The notes under the pieces are model-generated. The model saw only the letters and a list, made by a program, of their open reading frames with translations, was not told where the DNA came from and searched no databases. Position numbers and translations under genes: made by a program. Positions 34,150 through 43,568 of a DNA stretch of 64,000 nt are shown in pieces. Source of the DNA: Streptomyces sp. ISL-36 (lineage in GTDB: Bacteria; Actinomycetota; Actinomycetes; Streptomycetales; Streptomycetaceae); NCBI RefSeq assembly GCF_018614205.1, contig NZ_JAGGOS010000042.1, positions 1 through 64,000 of the forward strand, written 5' to 3'. How positions within the stretch are numbered: the first letter of the stretch is position 1; each line of letters begins with the position of its first letter.

Positions 34150-34755
34150 TCAGAGCTGGTTGACCCAGTCAGGGCAGAGGGTCTGCCCGCGGCAGAACGC
34201 GGTGACCGTACCGACGGGACGGCCATCCGGCGTGTTCTGACCGTTGGGACCTCGCTCGCCGCGCTCGGCGACGCTGGTGATGGTCATCCGCACGGTTCCT
34301 CCGCTCGCGATGACGCCGTCGTACTCGGCGCGGCTTCCCCGGACACGGTCGGCCTTGCCGTTGTACGGCGCGGTGATCGCCTTCTGCGTGCACATGTTGT
34401 GCTTCGAGCAGGTGTGCTCGAGGCCGAAGTCGTCGGTCCCCCGGCGCGTGCGGATGTCGTAGTGGTCCCAGTCCAAGCTCGACCATTAGATGTGGTGCCA
34501 CGGGATGCTGGGGTCCGCGGCGCCTGGCAGGGCAGCAGTCGGGGTGGTGTCCCGCGGAAGCGGGACCTGCTCTGCGAGTGCCTGGTCGGTGCCGTAACGC
34601 GCCACGTAGGCGTCGTTGGACATGACCTCGACGTCGGCCGGAATGGCGCCTGCTCCGCCGCCGGCTTGGGCCGCCTGCACGCTGGTCCTAGCGCCGAGAA
34701 CGGCAATCACAGCGACGGCAGGAAGCACTGCAAGCGACACCGTCGTTAAACGCAT
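34150..34755 (-). pseudogene. Secreted protein gene with nonsense codon
   Basis: From ATG 34755 a signal peptide (RLTTVSLAVLPAVAVIAVLG to about residue 31) leads into a short mature region that stops at TAA 34486-34488. The same frame continues WSSLDWDHYDIRTRRGTDDF, with a Cys-rich part (LEHTCSKHNMCTQKAIT) and end FCRGQTLCPDWVNQL. The two parts clearly form one secreted protein of about 200 residues with four Cys. Codon 3 is TTA, the rare bldA-dependent Leu codon, hinting that the parent gene was developmentally controlled. The function is unknown; a secreted toxin is possible. Confidence 0.65.
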
Positions 34756-34920
34756 GGGCGGACAGCCTCTCGTGGATGATGGGCCGGAGCCACACAAGAG
34801 AAAACCAGGCAGGAGCCCTTCCGCCGGGCAACCTTCACGGGAGTCGACCCAGATGGGGTAGCTCGATGCCGCGGCAGCCCTGCTGTCCCGAGAACGCCGG
34901 AAGTTTGGGCCACCCAGTCG

Positions 34921-35115
34921 TCACCCGACACAAACACGCCGGTCAGAGCCATCCCACTCCCCCATCCACCAGGTGCCTTCTAAGCACTTGACCGCGGGTT
35001 TGAGTCCCGACGGGAGCTCACGCTCGATGGCCCTTCCCCAGTGGGTGGTCGTCTTCAGCCGCACCCCGAGGCCGAAAATCGGTGCGATGCCTCCCTCGTC
35101 GGATTTCGTTGTCAT
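34921..35115 (-). CDS. Small protein of unknown function (64 residues)
   Basis: The frame encodes TTKSDEGGIAPIFGLGVRLK then TTHWGRAIERELPSGLKPAV and CLEGTWWMGEWDGSDRRVCV. Its composition is protein-like, with three Trp in the last third. It is antisense to the very start of the toxin open frame, so only one of the two can be real across 35041-35115. I do not recognise the family. It may be a fragment left when the toxin cassette was inserted. Confidence 0.35.
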   Translation of the reverse strand: MTTKSDEGGIAPIFGLGVRLKTTTHWGRAIERELPSGLKPAVKCLEGTWWMGEWDGSDRRVCVG

Positions 35116-36090
35116 CGCTGTGCGATAGAACTGTCGTCATACGCCGCCTGCAACGAGATCGCCAAGGCGTGCGACCGCTACGCCGAGCACGTCGAGGCGG
35201 CCGAGAAGGCGATCCAACAGCACAAGCTGGACCTCTTCGCGGTGGACATGCCCTGGGACAGCCCTCTGTTCGGGGGCAACGGCTTCGACGGAGGTCTCCT
35301 CGATGCCGTCCTGGATGACCCATGGATCCGCCGGCTGGGTGAGGTGGGCCATGCCCTGGACCCGGCGGAGAAGCGCGTCAGGCTCCCCGAGGGCGGAGGC
35401 GGGCCGAGCGCGCCGGGTCTGCCTTTCCTGCCTCCACTGATCCCGGTACCGGTACCGGTGCCGCTCGTCCTCGCTTCGTACACCGGCGGGATGCCAGGCA
35501 TCGTCCCCGCGGTGTACCGGGACCCCGATCCCACTATCCCGTGGCGCGACCCGATCCCCCCGGCCGCCGTCCCACCGCCCCGGCTGCTGGCCCCTGAGGA
35601 GCGCAAGGAGTTCGTCACCTGGGTCAACGGCCTGAAGCCGGCCCACTTCGGCGGCAAGTCGGACCCCACGACTCCCGAGAACGTCTACCAACTGCGGATC
35701 GCCGGCTACCCCGAGCGCATCATCCCCCTGCCCAAGGACTACGAGAAGCCCGCCATCGGTGCGGACGGCATGCGTCCGGCGGACGGAATGATGGTGGACG
35801 CCAAGTACGTACAGGACGCCGACGACGACTGCAGGAAGAACACGTGGCGCCGCCCGTCCACCTTCGAGATCGAGGACGAGTTCAAGCCTGACGGCACGAA
35901 GAAGTGGAACCGGAAGGACATCCTGATCGGCAGGGACGAGAGCGAGCTGGAGAAGTACCGGCAGGCGATGAACGAGCACCAACAGATCCGGGGTTTGGAG
36001 ATCGTCACCAACGACAAGGAAGCCGCCGCGTACTGGCAGACGCTCATGGCCCTCCAGCAGCTTCCCGGTACCGCCCGGTACGTGAAGTGA
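35041..36090 (+). CDS. Orphan polymorphic toxin with Tox-REase-5-like domain
   Basis: The open frame has 349 codons from GTG 35041, but its first 25 codons have no protein character and the real 5' end is uncertain; M70 (35248) is the next in-frame Met. Residues about 34-110 are helical, and a Pro/Val-rich linker follows (about 125-155, PFLPPLIPVPVPVPLVLASY). The C-terminal domain (about 185-349) has VYQLRIAGYPERIIPLP, DGMMVDAKYVQDAD (the Asp-x-Lys of a restriction-endonuclease fold) and a long last helix. This matches nuclease toxin tips of the Tox-REase-5 type. No secretion domain is present, so it is a detached cassette. The immunity gene follows. Confidence 0.7.
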   Translation: MGGRLQPHPEAENRCDASLVGFRCHRCAIELSSYAACNEIAKACDRYAEHVEAAEKAIQQHKLDLFAVDMPWDSPLFGGNGFDGGLLDAVLDDPWIRRLGEVGHALDPAEKRVRLPEGGGGPSAPGLPFLPPLIPVPVPVPLVLASYTGGMPGIVPAVYRDPDPTIPWRDPIPPAAVPPPRLLAPEERKEFVTWVNGLKPAHFGGKSDPTTPENVYQLRIAGYPERIIPLPKDYEKPAIGADGMRPADGMMVDAKYVQDADDDCRKNTWRRPSTFEIEDEFKPDGTKKWNRKDILIGRDESELEKYRQAMNEHQQIRGLEIVTNDKEAAAYWQTLMALQQLPGTARYVK

Positions 36091-36114
36091 CCCGCCCCAG
36101 GAAGGATGCATCCC

Positions 36115-36567
36115 ATGACGCACGATGACGATGACCGGACCACGTTCTTGTTCTACGCCCCGGAGCGGGAGCCGCACGCCTGGGGCCTCGACCTGGCCGG
36201 CCTGGGCGAAGCCCTACGGGAATCGTTCCCCGAGGTCCGCTACAAGGTCCGCCAGGACCGCACGCACCAGGGCGAGCCGTACCTCTCCTTCTGGGCGAGC
36301 ACCGACGACGGCACCGAGTACGACGGCACCGCCACCGTCCACGGGCGGGACTGCGTGATGCTGGCCGACACCACGGCCGGTGAGGCGGCCCCCTTCCTTC
36401 TCTGGCTGCGCGACACCTACCTGCCCGCCCCTGACCTCGTCCGCTTCAGCAGCGAGCCGGCCGTGGAACGGGGCATCGAGACCGACTGGCGCCTCCCCGT
36501 CAACGGCGACAGGGCACGAGTGGCCGACGAACTCCGCCACCACCTCTCAGTCGTGGAAGGGGCCTGA
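36115..36567 (+). CDS. Probable immunity protein to the Tox-REase-5 toxin
   Basis: ATG 36115 has AGGAAGG at suitable distance (an in-frame ATG at 36106 is too close to it). The 150-residue acidic protein contains TTFLFYAPEREPHAWGLDLA and LSFWASTDDGTEYDGTATVH, with RHHLSVVEGA at the end. It lies 24 bases after the toxin stop on the same strand, the normal place for the cognate immunity gene. The family is not named with certainty; the assignment rests on context, size and acidity. Confidence 0.65.
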   Translation: MTHDDDDRTTFLFYAPEREPHAWGLDLAGLGEALRESFPEVRYKVRQDRTHQGEPYLSFWASTDDGTEYDGTATVHGRDCVMLADTTAGEAAPFLLWLRDTYLPAPDLVRFSSEPAVERGIETDWRLPVNGDRARVADELRHHLSVVEGA

Positions 36568-36646
36568 CTCACTCCACCGGAGGGTAAGGCAGTGCACGGT
36601 GTTCGTCGGGCCTGGCCGACCTCGAGCTTGACGCCCCATCAGAACG

Positions 36647-36679
36647 AGCGTCACGAGCTCACTTCAGCGTCAAGACATC
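36647..36679. repeat. Repeat array of attachment-like site C
   Basis: AGCGTCA at 36647, AGCTCA at 36656 (one base lost) and AGCGTCA at 36666 are followed by AGACATCGCCCGTAACGCCC. Relative to arrays B and D the first unit is missing. The preceding CATCAGAACG is shared with array B. The array ends 48 bases before the stop of gene-end copy C. Confidence 0.8.
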
Positions 36680-36727
36680 GCCCGTAACGCCCACAGTGCA
36701 CACAACACACACTCAGAAACCCGCAGG

Positions 36728-36790
36728 TCAGGCGTCCTTCTTCACCGGCTCCAGGATCGCCACGCACTCCACGTGATGCGTCATCGGGAA
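36728..36790 (-). repeat. Attachment-like site C: copy of the methyltransferase gene 3' end
   Basis: On the minus strand it encodes FPMTHHVECVAILEPVKKDA-stop, identical in protein to copy B with one synonymous change (CAT for CAC). Similarity ends just beyond 36790. It marks the junction between the toxin/immunity segment and the glucarate segment. Confidence 0.9.
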
Positions 36791-36872
36791 CACGTCACCA
36801 GTAGCGGAAGCGGGATGAACGCCAGGTCAGAGCACCTTTCGCGGTTCTTCGGGCGGGCTGTCACAGCCTCGG

Positions 36873-36890
36873 AGCGTCAAACGAGCGTCA
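36873..36890. repeat. Pair of AGCGTCA repeats right of site C
   Basis: AGCGTCAAACGAGCGTCA: two heptamers 11 bp apart, about 80 bp right of copy C. The pair right of site A (2395-2412) is identical over these 18 bases. Confidence 0.6.
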
Positions 36891-36899
36891 CGGCGGAAC

Positions 36900-37110
36900 C
36901 CGGGGTGGCGTGCGGACCGGATCGCTGCAAGTCGGCAGGACACCTGAGACCGGCATGGGCGTGCACGGGAATCGCGTACGGGAACCTGTACGTGGCATGG
37001 CCGTCACGGCACACGATCTCGGCTCCGGGAGGGTCGCGCCGCCGTGCTTCGCGCGTCCCGGCCTTGCGGTCCGCGAGGACATCGACACGCGGGCCGCCGG
37101 CCAGGACCCG
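36900..37110 (-). pseudogene. ISL3-family transposase remnant
   Basis: The minus strand reads PRVDVLADRKAGT then GAEIVCRDGHATYRF. This is the core of ISL3-type transposases (R/HVDVLxDRxAxT...VVCRDxxxxY), containing a DDE-domain Asp. Only about 45 residues remain; flanking frames are unrelated. No inverted repeats were found. It is inactive. Confidence 0.65.
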
Positions 37111-37298
37111 GCCGACGAGCCCTCGAGCTCGTCGGGGGACGGGAACCGGCGAAGGCGTCTTCCGCCGGCACATCGCCCGGAGCCCGCGGCCCCCCTCGAC
37201 GAAGCATCCGATCCGTCCCTGCGGCATGTCGGTCTTGCGTGTGTTCCTGCCGGAGCCAGGACGACCGGGCCGCGGATCTGCAGCCGCTGGGCCCGCGT

Positions 37299-38633
37299 CT
37301 ACCGGACCAGGCAGGGCCGCTTGGCGTCGAACTCCCAACCGGGGACCAGGTACTGCATGCCGACGGCGTCGTCGCGGGCTCCCAGAGCCTTCGTCCGGTA
37401 GAGCTCGTGAGCCACGAGGAGACGGTCCATGTCGAGCTGGACGCCGAGGCCGGGAGCGTCGGGGACGGCGATCTCACCGTCGACGATGCGGGGCGGGGCG
37501 ACAGTGAGCCGCTCCAGGCCCTCCTGCCATATCCAGTGGGTGTCCAGGGCGTTGTACGCGCCGGGGGCCGCGGCTCCGCAGTGGGTGACCATCGCGAGCG
37601 AGATGTCGAAGTGGTTGTTGGAGTGGCAACCCCAGGTCAGGCCCATCGCGTTGCACAGCTGCGCCACGCGTACGGAGCCCTGCATGGTCCAGAAGTGCGG
37701 GTCGGCGAGCGGGATGGAGACCGACTGCAGGGCGAGGGCGTGGGTGAGCTGCCGCCAGTCGGTGGCGATCATGTTGGTCGCGGTGGGCAGGCCGGTCGCG
37801 CGGCGGAACTCGGCGAGGACCTCCCGCCCCGAGTAGCCGCCTTCCGCTCCGCAGGGGTCCTCGGCGTAGGCCAGCGTCCCCAGCAGTGGCCCGCAGAGCT
37901 CGACGGCCTCCTTGAGCGACCAGGCGCCATTGGGGTCGAGGGTGATCCGGGCCTCGGGGAAGCGGTCTTTCAAGGCGCGTACGGCCTTGACCTCCTCGGC
38001 GCCGTCCAGGACGCCGCCCTTCAGCTTGAAGTCGCGGAAACCGTACAGGTCGTACGTGGCCTCGGCCTGGCGGACGATCGCCTCGGGCGTGAGGGCCTCC
38101 TCGTGCCGGACGCGGTACCAGTCGGTGTCCGCGTCGTGTTCGCGGACGTACTCCAGGTCGGTGCGGTCGGGGTCGCCGACGTAGAAGAGGTAGCCCAGCA
38201 CCCGTACGGAGTCCCGCTGTTGGCCGTCCCCGAGAAGCGCCGCGACCGGAACGTCGAGGTGCTGGCCCAGCAAGTCGAGGAGCGCCGACTCGACGGCGGT
38301 GACGGCGTGGACGGTGGTCCGCAGGTCGAAGGTCTGGGCGCCGCGTCCGCCGGCGTCGCGGTCGGCAAAGCGGTCGCCGATCTGCCGCAGGACACGCTTG
38401 TAGTCACCGACCTTCGCGCCGATCACCAGGGGTTCGGCGTCCCGCAGGGTCTGCGTGATCTTCTCTCCGCCGGGCACCTCGCCGAGGCCCGTGCGGCCCT
38501 CGGAGTCCGTCAGGACGACAATGTTGCGGGTGAAGTAGGGGCCGTGCGCGCCGGAGAGGTTCAACTCCATGCAGTCGCGACCCGCTACGGGGTAGACGGA
38601 GAACGCGGTGACGGTCGGCTGGGTCGTGCTCAT
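37299..38633 (-). CDS. gudD: D-glucarate dehydratase
   Basis: This 444-residue enolase-superfamily enzyme dehydrates D-glucarate to 5-dehydro-4-deoxy-D-glucarate. Diagnostic motifs are [20 protein letters not shown] (KxK base), [18 protein letters not shown] (metal Asp), [40 protein letters not shown] and [13 protein letters not shown] (catalytic His), with the end [20 protein letters not shown] almost as in Escherichia coli GudD. Full length. It follows a GntP-family transporter on the same strand, a natural sugar-acid uptake/catabolism pair. The next enzyme of the pathway (KDG dehydratase or aldolase) is not in the window. Confidence 0.95.
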   Translation of the reverse strand: MSTTQPTVTAFSVYPVAGRDCMELNLSGAHGPYFTRNIVVLTDSEGRTGLGEVPGGEKITQTLRDAEPLVIGAKVGDYKRVLRQIGDRFADRDAGGRGAQTFDLRTTVHAVTAVESALLDLLGQHLDVPVAALLGDGQQRDSVRVLGYLFYVGDPDRTDLEYVREHDADTDWYRVRHEEALTPEAIVRQAEATYDLYGFRDFKLKGGVLDGAEEVKAVRALKDRFPEARITLDPNGAWSLKEAVELCGPLLGTLAYAEDPCGAEGGYSGREVLAEFRRATGLPTATNMIATDWRQLTHALALQSVSIPLADPHFWTMQGSVRVAQLCNAMGLTWGCHSNNHFDISLAMVTHCGAAAPGAYNALDTHWIWQEGLERLTVAPPRIVDGEIAVPDAPGLGVQLDMDRLLVAHELYRTKALGARDDAVGMQYLVPGWEFDAKRPCLVR

Positions 38634-38673
38634 GCTCGCTTCAGGTCCTTCGTGTCGGGGACGGGGCCGGTGG

Positions 38674-40011
38674 TCACAGGCTGAGGAGGTCGAGGGCCCA
38701 CTCGGCGGCCAGGACGCCGCCCAGGCCGAGGACCGACAGCACGGTCGTGTACGTGGTACGTACCTTGATCGCTTGGATGACCGAGAGGTTGAAGTACTCC
38801 TTGAACAGCCAGAAGCCGGGGTCGTTGACGTGGGAGAAGGCGATGGAGCCGCAGGAGACGGCGAGCACCATCATCTCGGGGTGCGCTCCGCTGCCGGCGA
38901 GGAGGGGCAGGACCACACCGGAGGCCGTGACGACGGCCACCGTCGCCGAGCCGAGGGCCACCCGGAGAATGACCGCGATGAGCCAGGCGAGGACGAGGGC
39001 GGAGATGGACCAGGAATCGGTGACGTCCCGGATGTAGTCGGAGATGCCTCCTTCGACGAGGACGTTCTTGAAGGCGCCGCCGGCACCGATCACCAGCAGG
39101 ATCATCGCCATCGCCTGCACCGCCGAGGTACAGGAGGCGCTGACGTCCGCCAGACTGCGGCCGATCCTCGGTCCGAACGCCCAGATCGCCAGCACCAGGG
39201 TCAGCAGGAGCGCGGTCGGTGCCGAGCCGATGAACGCGACGGTGTGCAGGAACGGGCTCTCGCCGGAGGTGGCCATGTCGGTCACTGCGGCGCCGGCGAT
39301 GAGGACGACGGGGAAGAGGGCCACGGACAGCGACCAGCCGAGGCCGGGCATCTCCTCGTCGGTGAACTCGCGCTCGCTGACCAGGCCCTTGGGGATCGCG
39401 GGGTTCATGGCCTTGATGAACGGCAGGCGCGGCCAGAGCAGCGCGATGAGCGCGCCGGCCGGGACCGCGATGAACAGGCCGTAGAACAGGGTCAGTCCGA
39501 CGGAGGCGTGGAAGGTGGCCGCCACGGCGGTGGGGCCGGGGTGCGGCGGCAGGAAGCTGTGCATGGTGGACAGGGAGATCGACATCGGCAGCCCGACCCA
39601 CAACAGGTTCACGCCGGTGACCCGGACCAGGGTGAACGCGATGGGCACGACGATGATGAAGGCGACCTCGTAGAACATCGTCACGCCGATGAGCATCGAG
39701 GTGACGACCATGGCGACCTGCACCCAACGCGGGCCGAAGGCGTCGAGAAGCGTGCGGGCTATGCGCTGGGCGGCGCCGGAGTCGCCCAGGACGCGGCCGA
39801 CCATGGCACCGAGCCCGATGGTGAGCATCGTGTCACCGATCTGGCCTCCGATGCCTTCGGAGAGGATGTCCGGGATGTCGACCACCGGGATCCCCTGGAC
39901 CAGGGCGACACCGACGGCCACCAGCAGGAGGGCCGCGAAGCCGTTCAGCTTCAGTCTGGTCATGAGGAGCAGCAGAACCAGAACACTGATTCCGACTACG
40001 ACGAGTGGCAT
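38674..40011 (-). CDS. GntP-family gluconate/sugar-acid:H+ symporter
   Basis: This 445-residue permease has about 12-14 membrane helices. GntP features include [40 protein letters not shown] and [20 protein letters not shown]. An AAGGGGA Shine-Dalgarno precedes the ATG. Lying upstream of gudD with a 40-base gap, it probably imports glucarate or a related aldarate/gluconate. A palindromic site at 40600-40618 upstream may be the operator of this two-gene operon. Confidence 0.93.
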   Translation of the reverse strand: MPLVVVGISVLVLLLLMTRLKLNGFAALLLVAVGVALVQGIPVVDIPDILSEGIGGQIGDTMLTIGLGAMVGRVLGDSGAAQRIARTLLDAFGPRWVQVAMVVTSMLIGVTMFYEVAFIIVVPIAFTLVRVTGVNLLWVGLPMSISLSTMHSFLPPHPGPTAVAATFHASVGLTLFYGLFIAVPAGALIALLWPRLPFIKAMNPAIPKGLVSEREFTDEEMPGLGWSLSVALFPVVLIAGAAVTDMATSGESPFLHTVAFIGSAPTALLLTLVLAIWAFGPRIGRSLADVSASCTSAVQAMAMILLVIGAGGAFKNVLVEGGISDYIRDVTDSWSISALVLAWLIAVILRVALGSATVAVVTASGVVLPLLAGSGAHPEMMVLAVSCGSIAFSHVNDPGFWLFKEYFNLSVIQAIKVRTTYTTVLSVLGLGGVLAAEWALDLLSL

Positions 40012-40300
40012 GTCAGTTCCCCTTTGAACTGTGGGTCGGCAGCCGGGTCTCCGGGGCGGGCGGGTACGGTCGGCTGCGGTGCGGGGCGAAGCGGAATCAA
40101 CCGGACGCGGTACGACGCGGCGGCCGACGGTGGAGCGGGTAAGGGGCGGGCGGGGCGAGCGACGACCCGGTGAGTTCCGGACGAGAGGCGGTGGCCGGAC
40201 TCCCGCGCCACTGCGAAATCGGCGCGGACGACGGCGACGACCTGCGGCTCAGCGGCTGGTCAACGGCCGTCCGGTCGAGGGCCGACGCGACCGGAGCGGT

Positions 40301-40474
40301 TCACGGAATCCGGTGCCTGGTGCTTCGTTCGAACAGGTACGGCGTCGATCGGCCGGCGTGCCGCGTCGCGGCTTCGAGGGCCTCGGCCGGAACCGGGCAC
40401 CGGAGGCGGGCCGCGCGGACGGTGGCTCCGGGGGGTGCGGTCGCCGGCTCGTCCAGCCGGGCGAGAGCGGGCAT
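40301..40474 (-). CDS. Possible 57-residue leader-region protein
   Basis: ATG 40474 has GGAGAG seven bases upstream and opens a 57-codon frame (PALARLDEPATAPPGATVRA and following). No known motif is seen. It lies between the operator-like palindrome and the GntP gene on the same strand. It may be a small gene, or the 5' stub of a deleted gene; the stretch 40012-40300 that follows holds nothing recognisable. Confidence 0.3.
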   Translation of the reverse strand: MPALARLDEPATAPPGATVRAARLRCPVPAEALEAATRHAGRSTPYLFERSTRHRIP

Positions 40475-40599
40475 GGTCAATCTCTCCTAGACCTGGGGGG
40501 ATGCGGCAGCGGCGCCGCTGCGGTCCGAGCCACGGAACCGCGGCTGAGTTGACCGTAGAGATGGTTCAGATTCACGTCTATGTCGAATTTTGTTGGTTG

Positions 40600-40618
40600 C
40601 GATACCTTCCGGGTATCG
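40600..40618. promoter_or_regulatory. Operator-like palindrome upstream of the gntP-gudD operon
   Basis: CGATACC-TTCCG-GGTATCG has perfect 7-bp arms. It lies in an unusually AT-rich patch (GTCGAATTTTGTTGGTTGCG) upstream of the minus-strand transporter/glucarate operon and just past the end of the LysR remnant. It is a likely binding site for a sugar-acid regulator (LysR, GntR or LacI type), which is no longer intact here. Confidence 0.65.
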
Positions 40619-40649
40619 TCGGTGCGCGACGTCCTGCGCCAAGCGCGTG

Positions 40650-41150
40650 TCACAGGTGTCGCAGCAGTGCCTCCAGAGCCGGATTGTCGTTGCTCCTGCG
40701 CCACACAAGGTTCAGTTCGACCGGCTGCGGGCCCGGCAGGGCGACTTGCCGGAAGACGATCCCGCTGTAGCGCATCTGCGCCGCGGACTCGGGCACGAGA
40801 GCTACCCCCCAGCCACCGTTGACCAGGGCCAGGATGCTGTGCACCTGCGTGAGGTACTGGGTGAAGACGGGCCAGACGTCCGCGGCCCTGAACACGCTGA
40901 TCAGCAACTCGTGGAAGTAGCGGGCCTCGACGGACGAGTACATCAGGAAGTCCTCGCCGGCGAAGTCCTCGATCGGCATCGGCCCGTCCACGGCCGCCAA
41001 CGGGTGCCGGACGGGAAGGGCGGCCAGCAGGCCCTCCCGCACGGCGGTGCGGGAGGTCAGATCGGCCCTCGTGGCCGAGGGCCGGATCAGCCCGAGGTCG
41101 AGCGCGCCTTCGCTCAGGGCTTCCAGCTGGTCACGGGTGACCAGCTCCTG
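40650..41150 (-). pseudogene. LysR-family regulator, 5'-truncated
   Basis: From about 41150 to the stop the frame encodes the LysR effector-binding domain: LVTRDQLEALSEGALDLGLI, then LAALPVRHPLAAVDGPMPIE, ILALVNGGWGVALVPESAAQ and NPALEALLRHL. The N-terminal helix-turn-helix and first ~100 residues are missing. At 41150 the sequence switches abruptly to the opposite-strand NmrA-like remnant. It cannot bind DNA as it stands. It was probably the regulator of the neighbouring sugar-acid operon. Confidence 0.8.
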
Positions 41151-41154
41151 CTAC

Positions 41155-41901
41155 TTCAGCATGAGCCTGTCGCCGTACTACGCCGACGCCGTCAGCCTGA
41201 TGGCCGCGGCGGCGCGGGCGCAGGGCGACATCGAGGTCTTCGTCAACATGTCCGAGTTCGAGCAGTCGTTCATGACGTTCGAGAAGATGACCGCACCCGA
41301 GGAGGAGCGGCGTGCATGGCTCGGCGGACTCGTCGCGGACTGGTCGCCGCAACAGCGCGCCCACTGGATCGCCGAACAGGTGCTGGAGTGGTCCGGCCTC
41401 CCGACCGTCAACGTACGGGCGGCCATGTTCGTCGAGAACCCCCTGATGACCTGGCTCGCGCTGGAACCGCTGGGCAACGGCGAACTGCGCCTGCCCTTCG
41501 GCCACCACCGACTCGCACCCATCGCGGGTTACGACGTGGCAGAGGCGTGCGCGAAGATCCTGGCCGACCCGGCACCGCACATCTCGAAGTCCTACGAACT
41601 CAACGGTCCGGAACTGAAGGACATGCACGGGTTCGCGGAGGACTTCGGGGCCGTGCTGGGACGCCAGGTCACCTACGTCCCCGAAGAGGTCGAAACCTGG
41701 AACGAGACCTACGTGGACCCTGCCCTGGCCGAGTTTCCGCACACCGCGGAGCACATGAAGACCCTCACCCGGCTGATCGGCGGCGGCGGGTACCGCGGCG
41801 TCACCGACCAGCTGCACACCCTGCTCGGGCGCCGGCCGAAGACCGTGCGCTGGGCGCTGGAGAACCATCCGCGCATCCAGAAGCTGGCGGCCGCCGCCTG
41901 A
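41155..41901 (+). pseudogene. NmrA/NAD(P)-binding-family protein, 5'-truncated
   Basis: The plus-strand frame reads SLSPYYADAVSLMAAAARAQ, IEVFVNMSEFEQSFMTFEKM, WIAEQVLEWSGLPTVNVRAA and GYDVAEACAKILADPAP, which match the C-terminal two-thirds of NmrA-like atypical short-chain dehydrogenases. The N-terminal Rossmann GxxGxxG segment (about 80 residues) is missing because the gene starts abruptly at the junction near 41150. ATG 41161 lacks a Shine-Dalgarno. It is therefore non-functional as an NAD(P)-binding enzyme. Confidence 0.75.
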
Positions 41902-42160
41902 GCCGCCGAGCGCTCCGGAGAGAAAGCCGGTCTTCCACTCCACCGGTCCACGCCGGACGCGAGGGCGAGTGCGCGGTGCAGAGCAAGCCGTGCGCAAGGT
42001 CTGCACCGCCATGCCCTGCCCAGCGTCCGGACGACCCGCTGACCGAAGTGGCCACCGCACGCGGTCTGCAGACCCCACCCACACCGAGGTGCGCGCCGCG
42101 GTCGCACGAGCGGCCACCGCACACCTGTACACGACATGAGAGAACAGGAAAGGAGGCACG

Positions 42161-43511
42161 ATGGCCGGCAAGAACAAGCTCGACGACCATCCCACCGTCC
42201 TCAAAGTCCGCCAGCAGCACGACCGTGGCGTCGCCCGGCCCGCCGAGCCGCTGGATGCGTCCTGGCTGCGGGAGCTATGTCTCGACGCGGGTGCGGACGA
42301 CGTCGGCTTCGTCGAGATCGACCGGCCGGAAATCGCCGACCAGCGAGCGGACCTGGAAGCCGCCCTGCCGGGTGTCCGCGTGCTGATCAGCTTCGTGACC
42401 CGAATGAACCGGGAGAACATCCGCACCCCTGCACGCTCGGTGGCCAACCTGGAATTCCATCACACCGGCGACCACACCAACGAGGTCGGCCGTCACGTGG
42501 TGGCCAAGCTGGAAGCGATGGGCGTGCGCGCCATCAACCCCGCGATGGGTTTCCCGATGGAGATGGACAACTTCCCCAGGAAGACCTGGGTCGTCGGGCA
42601 CAAACCGGTCGCCGTGGCGGCCGGACTCGGCAAGATGGGCATCCATCGCAACGTCATCCACCCCAAGTTCGGCAACTTCATCCTGCTGGGCACCATCCTC
42701 ATCGACGCCGAAGTCAGCGACCTCTCCCAGCCCATCGCGTACAACCCCTGCCTGGAATGCAAGCTGTGCGTGACAGCCTGCCCGACCGGGGCGATCGCGT
42801 CCGACGGCCACTTCAACTTCTCCGCCTGCTACACACACAACTACCGTGAGTTCATGGGTGGCTTCGGCGACTGGGCCGAACAGGTCGCCGAAAGCCGTGA
42901 CGCCCACGACTACCGGTCGCGCGTGAGCGACAGCGAGAGCGCGTCCATGTGGCAGAGCCTGTCCTTCGGCGCCAACTACAAAGCGGCCTACTGCATGTCG
43001 GTGTGCCCGGCCGGCGAGGACGTCATCGGGCCCTGGCTGGAAAATCGCAAATCACACCTCACCCAGGTCGTGCGCCCACTGGTGGACAAGGAAGAGACCG
43101 TCTACGTCGTCCCCGGTTCGCGACGCCGAGCAACACGTGGCCAAGCAGTTCCCGAACAAGCGGACGAAGCATGTCGCGATGAGTTTGCGCGCGAACAGCA
43201 TCGACGGTCTGGTGGAAGGCATGCCGCTGATCTTTCAGCGTGAACAGGCCAAGGACATGTCCGCCACCTACCACTTCACCTTCACCGGCGACGAGTCCCG
43301 GCAGATCACCGTGACCATCCGCGACCGCCAACTCGGTATCGCCGACGGACATCACGGTGAGCCGGACCTCAAGGTCACCGCCGACACGGCCACCTGGCTG
43401 CGTTTCCTCACCCGACCGACGCTACTGGCGTGGGCACTGGTGCGGCGCCAGATCAGGTTGCAGGGCCCCCCTCGGCTGCTGCGCGACTTCGGCCGTTGCT
43501 TCCCGTCCTGA
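42161..43511 (+). pseudogene. QueG/reductive-dehalogenase-like iron-sulfur protein with SCP2-like end, frameshifted
   Basis: ATG 42161 (AGGAGG upstream) opens about 320 good codons. WLRELCLDAGADDVGFVEID and PVAVAAGLGKMGIHRNVIHP with FGNFILLGTILID resemble the cobalamin-binding part of QueG and reductive dehalogenases. Two iron-sulfur motifs follow: CLECKLCVTACPTGAI and YCMSVCPAGEDVI. At about 43118-43122 an extra base shifts the frame. In the other frame the protein continues DAEQHVAKQFPNKRTKHVAM to an SCP2 sterol-carrier-like domain ending GPPRLLRDFGRCFPS. I infer a single 450-residue parent protein. The first part, with all Cys, is intact, so a truncated product could be active. Confidence 0.65.
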
Positions 43512-43568
43512 TCAGTCAGGAAAGAACGCGGACCACCACATCATCACCCGTAAAATGAAAGGCCGAGC

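Noticed and set aside
38608-40173. 521-codon plus-strand open frame
   Set aside because: Antisense to the GntP transporter, with shadow composition.
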